DNA of 10,162 nt from Flavobacteriaceae bacterium. GTDB taxonomy: Bacteria > Bacteroidota > Bacteroidia > Flavobacteriales > Flavobacteriaceae. Positions 1-6,231 of this stretch are shown here, in pieces. The notes beneath the pieces are model-generated. The model had not been told where the DNA came from. It did not search any database and saw nothing but the letters and a program-made list of their open reading frames with translations. Numbering within the stretch: the stretch's first letter is position 1; each line of letters begins with the position of its first letter. Location of the stretch: NCBI GenBank assembly GCA_014763515.1, contig JACXVH010000042.1, positions 1 to 10,162 of the forward strand, in the 5' to 3' direction. A program made the position numbers and the translations under genes.

Positions 1-453
1 TTATTAATGAGAATGTCTGAAGAAGATTTTGATGCTGTAATCGACATCAATTTGAAATCGGTTTTCAATATGACAAAAGCGGTTCAAAAAACAATGTTAA
101 AAAACAGAGCAGGCTCTATCATTAATATGAGTAGTGTAGTAGGAGTTAAAGGAAATGCGGGACAAGCAAATTATGCAGCTTCAAAAGCGGGTATGATTGG
201 TTTTACTAAATCTATCGCTTTAGAGTTAGGTTCTCGTAATATTCGTTGTAATGCTATTGCTCCAGGTTTTATCGAAACTGAAATGACAGCTAAATTAAAC
301 GAAGATGTTGTTAAAGGTTGGAGAGAAGGAATTCCATTAAAACGTGGTGGTTCTCCAGAAGATGTAGCAAATGTTTGTGTGTTCTTAGCTTCTGATATGA
401 GTGCTTACGTAACCGGACAAGTAATTAATGTTGACGGTGGAATGTTAACATAA
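1..453 (+). CDS. fabG: 3-oxoacyl-[acyl-carrier-protein] reductase FabG, 5'-truncated by window edge
   Basis: This is the C-terminal ~150 residues of a short-chain dehydrogenase/reductase that is normally about 248 residues long. The frame is already open at base 1, so the first ATG inside the window (base 7) is internal and the true start lies upstream. FabG reduces 3-ketoacyl-ACP with NADPH in the cytoplasmic type II fatty-acid elongation cycle. All the catalytic elements expected in this half are visible: the Asn of DINLKSVFN, the catalytic Ser of NMSSVVG (codon 133-135), and the YxxxK pair in NYAASKAG (Tyr codon 172-174, Lys codon 184-186). The APGFIETEMT loop follows, and the C-terminus VTGQVINVDGGM is typical of FabG. 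SDR enzymes are a broad family, but the APGFIET and VTGQ..NVDGGM signatures make FabG much the best match. The next gene begins 13 bases after the stop, suggesting co-transcription. Confidence 0.96.
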   Translation, partial: LLMRMSEEDFDAVIDINLKSVFNMTKAVQKTMLKNRAGSIINMSSVVGVKGNAGQANYAASKAGMIGFTKSIALELGSRNIRCNAIAPGFIETEMTAKLNEDVVKGWREGIPLKRGGSPEDVANVCVFLASDMSAYVTGQVINVDGGMLT

Positions 454-466
454 TATTGAATTTTAA

Positions 467-2491
467 ATGTCTACAACCACTTTACTTTTACTTTTTTTAT
501 CGGTTTTAGTTGCTGGTGGTTTAGCATATTTACAATATTTTTTTAAAGCTAAAAGTAATTCTAAGTGGAATTTGCTTTTAGCTTTTTTTCGTTTTTTTAG
601 TTTATTTGGAATTTTAATCTTATTAATTAATCCGTTAGTAAAAATTAAAAAATATGAAATTGAAAAATTACCATTACTAATTTTTATAGATAACTCAAAG
701 TCTATTCAACATTTAGGTGTAAATAATGAAGCAAAAAATGTTCTTAAAGAATTTCAAAAAAATGCTGACTTAGAGAATAAGTTTAATGTTCAGTTTTTTT
801 CATTTGATGCTGAAATTAAAAAATTAGATTCCTTAAATTTTAAAGGAAACCAAACACTTTTAAATAAAATTCCAAAAGAATTAAAGCAATTGTATAGAAA
901 TAAAAATTATCCAATTGTTGCAGTAACTGATGGAAATCAAACATTTGGTGAAGATTATGTGTTCGATTTTCAGGAAAATAATCCAGTATTTCCAGTTGTG
1001 TTAGGCGATACAGTAAAAGTTTTCGACTCTAAGATTTCAGCTATAAATGTTAATCAGTATGCATTTTTAAAAAACCAATTTCCTGTAGAGATTTTTATTG
1101 AAAATAACAGTAAAGAATCATTTTCAAGCGTGCTTTCGATTTCAAACGGAAATTCAATTGTTGCCAAACAGAATGTTCAATTTTCTAAAAATCAATTATC
1201 ACAAAAAATTTCTTTTTTATTAGAAGCAACATCAATTGGTTTGAAAAAGTTTAATGTTTTCTTACAACCAAAAGAAAATGAGAAAAATAAAATTAATAAT
1301 GCAAAACCTTTCGTAATTGATGTTATCGATCAAAGAACTGAAATTGCTTTAGTATCTTCAATAAATCATCCCGATTTGGGAGTTTTAAAAAGAAGTATTG
1401 AATCTAACGAGCAAAGAAAAGTTTCAATAGTTAAACCTAATGAAATTGATTTAAAAAAATATTCGGCTTTAGTTTTGTATCAACCTAATCAAAGCTTTAA
1501 AAACATTTTAGAACAAAATAAAAGTCTAAAAATCAATACTTTATTAATAACAGGAAAATCTACAGATTATAATTTATTAAATAATTATTTTAACGATTTT
1601 TCATTCAAGATGAGTAATCAAAATGAAGGTTATTCAGGTTTATTTAATTCAAATTTTTCAAATTTTTCAACAGAAAATATTGGCTTTGAAAGATTTGCTC
1701 CTTTAGAAAATAAATTTGGAAGTATCACTACAAAAGGAGATGTTTCCGTTTTATTAAAAGCAAAAGTTAAAAATGTAGAGATTAATTCACCTTTAGTTTC
1801 TTTCTCTGAAAATGGTTCAAATAGAAATGCTTATATTTTTGGAGAAGGTATTTGGAAATGGAGATTAGAATCGTATTTGGTAGATAAATCATTTAACAAT
1901 TTTGATACTTTTACTGATAAAATTGTTCAGTATTTAAGCGTAAACCCAAGTAAAAAGACTTTATTAGTTGAAGCAAAAAAAATTTATAATACAGGATTAC
2001 CAATAGAAATTAAAGCGCAGTATTTCGATAAAAATTTTGAATTTGATCCTAATGCTGAGTTATCGATAACCCTAACAAATCAAGTTAATAAAAAATCAAA
2101 ATCATATAATTTTTATAATAGTTCAAACGAATATTTAGTAAATTTTGATAATCTTGAAGCCGGATTTTACGCTTACTCAGTTTCAGAAAAAAAATCTAAA
2201 GAACGTGTTACAGGAACATTTGAAGTTATAGCGTTTGATATTGAAAACCAATTTGTTAATCCCGATTTGAACAGATTAGAACAATTGGCTCAAAATACAT
2301 CAGGAAAAGTTTATTATCCAAATAATGTAAACCAATTGATTAATAGACTTTTAAAAGATGAAACTTTAAATCCAACTCAAAAAGAAGTTGTTAGAAAAAC
2401 ACCTCTAATTGATTGGAAATGGTTATTACTTTTGATAGTAACTTTGTTAAGTTTAGAATGGTTTATAAGAAAATATAACGGTCTTACTTAA
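467..2491 (+). CDS. VWA-domain-like membrane protein (BatA-like topology), function unknown
   Basis: A 674-residue membrane protein with two hydrophobic helices at the N-terminus (about residues 4-27 and 36-57), a large extracytoplasmic part, and one C-terminal helix (about 649-667) followed by a short basic tail. Right after the second helix comes a von Willebrand factor A-like core. It has a DxSxS MIDAS motif (DNSKS, residues 75-79), and the later MIDAS Asp is probably D155 in VAVTDGNQ. The middle and C-terminal parts look like beta-rich domains. The GEGIWKWRL motif (about 459-467) recurs in large VWA/glutamine-amidotransferase-like membrane proteins, although no amidotransferase catalytic site is evident. 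VWA proteins of this topology are thought to act in envelope complex assembly or stress tolerance, but I cannot assign a specific role. The ATG at 467 is chosen because it gives a clean N-terminal membrane anchor and follows fabG by 13 bases. The stop codon overlaps the first hexamer of the downstream operator array. Confidence 0.82.
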   Translation: MSTTTLLLLFLSVLVAGGLAYLQYFFKAKSNSKWNLLLAFFRFFSLFGILILLINPLVKIKKYEIEKLPLLIFIDNSKSIQHLGVNNEAKNVLKEFQKNADLENKFNVQFFSFDAEIKKLDSLNFKGNQTLLNKIPKELKQLYRNKNYPIVAVTDGNQTFGEDYVFDFQENNPVFPVVLGDTVKVFDSKISAINVNQYAFLKNQFPVEIFIENNSKESFSSVLSISNGNSIVAKQNVQFSKNQLSQKISFLLEATSIGLKKFNVFLQPKENEKNKINNAKPFVIDVIDQRTEIALVSSINHPDLGVLKRSIESNEQRKVSIVKPNEIDLKKYSALVLYQPNQSFKNILEQNKSLKINTLLITGKSTDYNLLNNYFNDFSFKMSNQNEGYSGLFNSNFSNFSTENIGFERFAPLENKFGSITTKGDVSVLLKAKVKNVEINSPLVSFSENGSNRNAYIFGEGIWKWRLESYLVDKSFNNFDTFTDKIVQYLSVNPSKKTLLVEAKKIYNTGLPIEIKAQYFDKNFEFDPNAELSITLTNQVNKKSKSYNFYNSSNEYLVNFDNLEAGFYAYSVSEKKSKERVTGTFEVIAFDIENQFVNPDLNRLEQLAQNTSGKVYYPNNVNQLINRLLKDETLNPTQKEVVRKTPLIDWKWLLLLIVTLLSLEWFIRKYNGLT

Positions 2492-2535
2492 GGTAATCTT
2501 AAGTTTCAATTAAGTTGTTCTTAAGTCTTCTTAAG
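2487..2535 (+). promoter_or_regulatory. Five-copy CTTAAG array at 11-base pitch; predicted OmpR/PhoB-family operator
   Basis: Four CTTAAG hexamers (2487-2492, 2498-2503, 2520-2525, 2530-2535) and one ATTAAG (2509-2514) run in tandem with start-to-start distances of 11, 11, 11 and 10 bases. This places them on one face of the helix. Tandem hexamers separated by 5 bases are the classical target layout for dimers of OmpR/PhoB-family regulators, and the PmrA box (YTTAAK-N5-YTTAAK) has nearly this sequence. By eye, CTTAAG occurs only once more in the window (4561). The array lies 40 bases before the start of the LTA-synthase-like gene. A -7-like GATTTTTG (2547-2554, one mismatch to TAnnTTTG) sits 11 bases downstream without a convincing -33 TTG, which would suit an activator-dependent promoter. 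That the regulator encoded at 7550-8212 binds here is inference. Confidence 0.72.
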
Positions 2536-2575
2536 ATTTGAATATAGATTTTTGTTAATTAAAAATTTGTAAAAT

Positions 2576-4531
2576 ATGTCAACAAATCTTAATCGTTATC
2601 AACTTCTTAAAAATTATGCAATTGGCTTTATTTTGCTTTCTTTTATACTGCGAATAGGCTTATTGTTCTGGCAAATTTCCGATATCGAATTAACGTTTAC
2701 GAGTTTTCTTAGAATAATTGTAACCGGACTTTTTTACGATTTTGGGGTTTTATCTTTTTTATTTGTAATTGTAAATTTTTATTTACTAATTATACCAAGA
2801 AAATTTATGGGTTCAAAGCTTGATAAAGTTTTAGTGTATTTTGGATTCTTTTTAACCACACTAATTTTCATTTTCACTTTTTTTGCTGAAATCACTTTTT
2901 GGGAAGAATTTCATTGTAGATTTAATTTCGTAGCTGTAGATTATTTAATTTATACTTATGAAGTAGTTAAGAATATTAATGAATCTTATCCGTTAGCTAT
3001 TTTAGTGCCGTCAATTTTATTAATTGTTTTAGGTATATATTTAATTTTTAAAAGGTTAGGTGTTTTTAATCAAGTTTTTACTTCTAAAGTTCCTTTTTTA
3101 ACTAGAGCTATTGTGTTTACAACTAGTTTGTTGCTTTGCTTGTTTTATGTATTCTTTATTAAAAACAATCAGGCAGAATGGTCAACAAACCGATATAATA
3201 ACGAAATTTCGAAAGCAGGAATTTATGCATTCTTTTCAGAGCTTAGAAATAATAAGTTAGATTATAAAACTTTTTACCAAACTTTAGACGATAGACAAGT
3301 TTTTACCTTAATAAAAAATAAATTAAAAGACGAGAATTCTCAGTTTATTCATCCAGATTCTCTAGAAATTAAGAGAATATTAAATGATTCTTTAGAAGAA
3401 ATTAAACCAAATGTTGTTTTTGTTTTAATGGAAAGTATGAGTGCCGATTTTATGACTTCTTTTGGAAACGAAAAAAAATTAACTCCGTTTCTAGATAGTA
3501 TTGCAAATAAAGGCATTTTCTTAAAGAATTTATATGCTACAGGAAATAGAACAGTTAGAGGTATGGAAGCTGTTACATTATCAATTCCTCCAACTCCAGG
3601 GCAAAGTATAGTGAAAAGACAAAATAATGCCGATTTATTTACAGTTGCTTCGGTTTTTAAGGAAAAAAATTACACTTGTAATTTCTTTTATGGTGGCGAT
3701 GGATATTTTGATAATATGAATGCTTTTTATGGAGGAAACGGATTTAATATTTTCGATAGAGGTAGAGGAAGTATTTTAGCAGATAATATAAATACAACAA
3801 GAACAAATATTAACGATGATGAAGTTACTCATGAAAACGCATGGGGAATTTGCGACGAAGATATTTACAATAAAATGATTAAAGAAGCTGATAGATGTTA
3901 TACTAATAAAGAACGCTTTTTTAATTTTGTAATGACTACTTCAAATCACAGACCTTACACTTATCCTGAAGGAAAAATTGATATTCCATCAGGAAAAAGT
4001 AGAGATGGCGCTGTAAAATATAGCGATTATGCGCTTTCTCAACTATTTAAAAAAATTAAAAATAAACCTTGGTTTAAAAATACAGTTTTTGTTTTTATAG
4101 CAGATCATTGTGCTAGTAGTGCTGGAAAAGACGAAATTGATGTTAAGAATTATCATATTCCGGCTATTATTTATGGAGCTTCTATTAAGCCTCAAAATGT
4201 TAATGTACTTTGCAGCCAAATCGATATTTTCCCCACATTGTTTCATGAGTTAAATTGGAGTTATACCTCAAACTTTTTTGGTGAGAATATTTTAAGTGCT
4301 AATTATGAGCCAAGAGCTTTAATTGCTACCTATTTGAAATTGGGATTGTTAAAAAGTGACAATGATCTTGTAGTTTTAACAAATAAAAAAGAAGTACATC
4401 AATACAAATGGAACTCTAAAACAAACGATTTATTAAAAACCAACACAAATAAAGATTTAAAACGAGAAACTATTGCTTGGTATCAAACTGCGGATTATCT
4501 TTATAATAATGATAAATTAAGATTTCCTTAA
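2576..4531 (+). CDS. LTA-synthase-family / phosphoethanolamine-transferase-like sulfatase-fold membrane enzyme
   Basis: A 651-residue inner-membrane protein with about five N-terminal hydrophobic segments (roughly residues 13-33, 41-73, 84-105, 139-158 and 175-196) and a large extracytoplasmic alkaline-phosphatase-superfamily domain from about residue 278. The metal and catalytic residues can be placed by motif: E286 in VLMES, the nucleophile T326 in GNRTVRG, D427 or D429 after W423-G424, H458 in TTSNHRP, D510-H511 in IADH, and H527 in YHIP. This arrangement matches LtaS and related phosphoglycerol/phosphoethanolamine transferases, which move a head group from a phospholipid to an envelope acceptor through a Thr-linked intermediate. 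Gram-negative bacteria lack lipoteichoic acid, so the acceptor may be a lipid or glycan; the substrate cannot be read from sequence. Length is ordinary for the family. The gene stands alone between the CTTAAG array and the thioredoxin-led operon, which suggests regulated expression as its own unit. Confidence 0.9.
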   Translation: MSTNLNRYQLLKNYAIGFILLSFILRIGLLFWQISDIELTFTSFLRIIVTGLFYDFGVLSFLFVIVNFYLLIIPRKFMGSKLDKVLVYFGFFLTTLIFIFTFFAEITFWEEFHCRFNFVAVDYLIYTYEVVKNINESYPLAILVPSILLIVLGIYLIFKRLGVFNQVFTSKVPFLTRAIVFTTSLLLCLFYVFFIKNNQAEWSTNRYNNEISKAGIYAFFSELRNNKLDYKTFYQTLDDRQVFTLIKNKLKDENSQFIHPDSLEIKRILNDSLEEIKPNVVFVLMESMSADFMTSFGNEKKLTPFLDSIANKGIFLKNLYATGNRTVRGMEAVTLSIPPTPGQSIVKRQNNADLFTVASVFKEKNYTCNFFYGGDGYFDNMNAFYGGNGFNIFDRGRGSILADNINTTRTNINDDEVTHENAWGICDEDIYNKMIKEADRCYTNKERFFNFVMTTSNHRPYTYPEGKIDIPSGKSRDGAVKYSDYALSQLFKKIKNKPWFKNTVFVFIADHCASSAGKDEIDVKNYHIPAIIYGASIKPQNVNVLCSQIDIFPTLFHELNWSYTSNFFGENILSANYEPRALIATYLKLGLLKSDNDLVVLTNKKEVHQYKWNSKTNDLLKTNTNKDLKRETIAWYQTADYLYNNDKLRFP

Positions 4532-4566
4532 ATAAAACTTTTAGCATACTATTTGATTTACTTAAG
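4516..4566 (+). promoter_or_regulatory. Degenerate TTAAG ladder ahead of the thioredoxin/ApbE operon; possible second operator
   Basis: ATTAAG (4516-4521) and CTTAAA (4527-4532) form a pair with exactly 5 bases between them, overlapping the end of the LTA-synthase-like gene. The same 11-base register continues with weaker CTTTTA (4538) and CTATTT (4549), and an exact CTTAAG lies at 4561-4566, one base out of register. No convincing TAnnTTTG element is seen between this and the start codon. Only the first pair and the last hexamer resemble the upstream array, and part of the site is constrained by coding, so this is a weaker call. Confidence 0.38.
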
Positions 4567-4592
4567 TGTTTAATTTATATAAAATAATGAAT

Positions 4593-5024
4593 ATGAAAAA
4601 TTTATTTATAGTAGCCTTTGTGTTTTGTTCAACACTTTCGTTTTCTCAAAATTGGGTTAACAATTTTGAAACTGCTAAAAAAATGGCAAAAGATGAAAAT
4701 AAAAATATTATTATGATATTTTCGGGTTCCGATTGGTGTGCTCCATGTATTCGATTAGATAAGAATATTTGGCAATCACAAGAGTTTAAAGTCGAGTCTA
4801 AAAATAATTGGGTAACAATGAAATTAAATTTTCCTAGAAAAAAAGCAAATCAGTTACCAGCAGATGAAGAAAAACACAATAGAGAATTAGCTGAAAAATA
4901 TAATAAAGAAGGAAATTTTCCATTAGTAGTTATTTTAAATCCAGAAGGTAAAGTTTTAGGTAAATTAGGTTTTAAAAACATTTCTCCTTCAGAATACATT
5001 AAATTAATTAAAGAATACGAATAA
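4593..5024 (+). CDS. Exported thioredoxin-fold protein with WCAPC active site
   Basis: About 143 residues, with a signal peptide at residues 1-19 (MKNLFIVAFVF...SFSQ). The mature domain follows the thioredoxin pattern: SGSDWCAPC with redox cysteines C49 and C52, then the cis-proline loop GNFPLVVI with P110, and a C-terminal beta-hairpin and helix (NPEGKVLGKLG, EYIKLIKEY). Proteins like this reduce or exchange disulfides in the periplasm. The insert between the active site and the cis-proline is rich in charged residues, as in other thioredoxin_7/DUF255-like members. The ATG at 4593 is preferred because the next codons give a standard Lys-led signal peptide; an ATG two codons upstream (4587) is equally possible, while a GTG at 4566 is unlikely. 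It leads a tight run of exported proteins, and ApbE begins one base after its stop. A plausible partner is the cysteine-bearing lipoprotein two genes downstream. Confidence 0.88.
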   Translation: MKNLFIVAFVFCSTLSFSQNWVNNFETAKKMAKDENKNIIMIFSGSDWCAPCIRLDKNIWQSQEFKVESKNNWVTMKLNFPRKKANQLPADEEKHNRELAEKYNKEGNFPLVVILNPEGKVLGKLGFKNISPSEYIKLIKEYE

Positions 5025-5025
5025 G

Positions 5026-6003
5026 ATGAAAATTAGCGTTCTATTTTTTTTAATTTCAGTTGCGACATTTGCTCAAACTACTTTTAAAAAGAAAGCGGCA
5101 CTTTTAGGAAGTCCTTTTGAAATAATCGTAGTGGCAAATGATAGCGTTCAAGGATATGCTTATTGTGATATGGCAATTGCTGAAGTAAAAAGGGTAGAAA
5201 ATTTAATTTCTGATTGGATTCCAACTACTCAAGTCTCTGAAATAAATAGAAATGCAGGAATTAAACCTGTAAAAGTAAATACAGAAGTTTTTGGTTTAAT
5301 AGATAGAGCTTTAAAAATTTCACATTTAACGGATGGTGCTTTCGATATAAGTTACGCTTCTATGGATAAAATATGGAAGTTTGATGGAAGTATGAAGCAA
5401 ATGCCATCAGAAGAGGAAATTAAAGCTTCGGTTAGTAAAGTTGGTTATAAAAATGTAATATTAGACGCCCAAGTTTCAACCGTGTTTTTAAAAAATACAG
5501 GTATGAAAATTGGTTTAGGAGGAATAGGACAAGGTTACATAGCCGATTCCATTAAAGAATTATTACAAAAAAAAGGTTGCAGCTCAGGTTTAGTAAATGT
5601 TTCGGGAGATATTACAACATGGGGTTATCAAATAGATGGAAATCCATGGACAGTTGCGATTATAAATCCAATGAATAAAGAAAAAGTTTTTGCTTCTTTT
5701 CCATTGATAGACAGTGCAGTTGAAACTTCTGGTAGTTATGAGAAATTTGTCACCTTTAATGGTAAGCGTTATTCTCATATAATTGATCCTAGAACGGGTT
5801 ATCCTGCGACAGGAATTGTGAGTGTTACGGTTTTTGCAAAAAAGACAGAAATTGCTGATGCTTTAGCAACTTCAATTTTTGTAATGGGAAAAGATGTGGG
5901 TATTAGTTTAATTGACCAAATTCCAAATATAGAATGTATTGTGGTTAGCGATACAGGAGAATTATTTGTTTCAAAAAATATTGACTTAAAAAAGTATAAT
6001 TAA
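5026..6003 (+). CDS. apbE: FAD:protein FMN transferase (ApbE family), exported
   Basis: A 325-residue protein with an N-terminal signal peptide (residues 1-17, ending in ATFAQ). ApbE enzymes cut FAD and attach FMN to a Ser/Thr of extracytoplasmic redox proteins, needing a divalent metal. The family motifs appear in order: GGIGQGYIAD (165-174, the flavin-binding segment), NVSGDITTWG (191-200), ETSGSYEKF (233-241), HIIDPRTGYP (251-260) and the metal-binding ADALATSIF (277-285, D278). Length is normal. The flavin-binding motif deviates from the common GGIAKGY form by having G and Q in place of A and K. The start at 5026 lies one base after the thioredoxin stop, and the stop abuts the next start codon directly, which implies one transcript and tight co-expression. 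No Nqr/Rnf subunit or classical FMN_bind domain protein is visible in the window, so the acceptor may be encoded elsewhere or may be a neighbour. Confidence 0.95.
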   Translation: MKISVLFFLISVATFAQTTFKKKAALLGSPFEIIVVANDSVQGYAYCDMAIAEVKRVENLISDWIPTTQVSEINRNAGIKPVKVNTEVFGLIDRALKISHLTDGAFDISYASMDKIWKFDGSMKQMPSEEEIKASVSKVGYKNVILDAQVSTVFLKNTGMKIGLGGIGQGYIADSIKELLQKKGCSSGLVNVSGDITTWGYQIDGNPWTVAIINPMNKEKVFASFPLIDSAVETSGSYEKFVTFNGKRYSHIIDPRTGYPATGIVSVTVFAKKTEIADALATSIFVMGKDVGISLIDQIPNIECIVVSDTGELFVSKNIDLKKYN

Positions 6004-6216
6004 ATGAAAAAGAGTTTATTAATAACAGTTATTTCAATTTTAGGATTGAGTTCTTGTAATACTGTAAAAGAGTATGACAAACAATATATTAATGATCCTG
6101 AAATGAAACTTTCTGCTCGTCAAGTAGAACGCTTCGAAACTAATTTTCAAGTTTATAGAGAAGCTGCAGCCGGTGCCAATGGTGGTAAAACTGGTGGTGG
6201 TTGTGGTTGTAATTAA
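6004..6216 (+). CDS. DUF4266-type small lipoprotein with Gly/Cys tail
   Basis: A 70-residue protein whose ATG directly follows the ApbE stop codon. It has a lipoprotein signal peptide with lipobox LSSC (C18), so the mature form is a lipid-anchored peptide of about 53 residues. The mature part contains the EYDKQYINDPEMKLS and VERFETNF segments and a striking C-terminal tail, GGKTGGGCGCN, with two cysteines separated by one glycine. I recognise this as the DUF4266 pattern, which in other bacteria also ends in a Gly-rich ...GGGCGCN and accompanies a DUF3570 gene. The function is unknown. The CxC tail could bind metal, form a disulfide handled by the neighbouring thioredoxin, or carry a modification. 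The pairing with ApbE and DUF3570 is the strongest clue to its role. Confidence 0.84.
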   Translation: MKKSLLITVISILGLSSCNTVKEYDKQYINDPEMKLSARQVERFETNFQVYREAAAGANGGKTGGGCGCN

Positions 6217-6231
6217 TATCAAGTTATTAGC

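Noticed and set aside
2541..2575. TTAATTAA palindrome and T/A tracts as a terminator for the VWA gene
   Set aside because: No GC-containing stem; it is ordinary AT-rich promoter-leader sequence.
4043..4246. Antisense open frame inside the LTA-synthase-like gene
   Set aside because: No domain, no start context, low-complexity composition; it is the complement of a clearly coding region.
5565..5573. A-run in apbE as a possible phase-variation tract
   Set aside because: Runs of this length are common in such AT-rich genes, and the reading frame is intact through all ApbE motifs.
5590..5778. Antisense open frame inside apbE
   Set aside because: Lies wholly over conserved ApbE motifs on the opposite strand and resembles no protein family.
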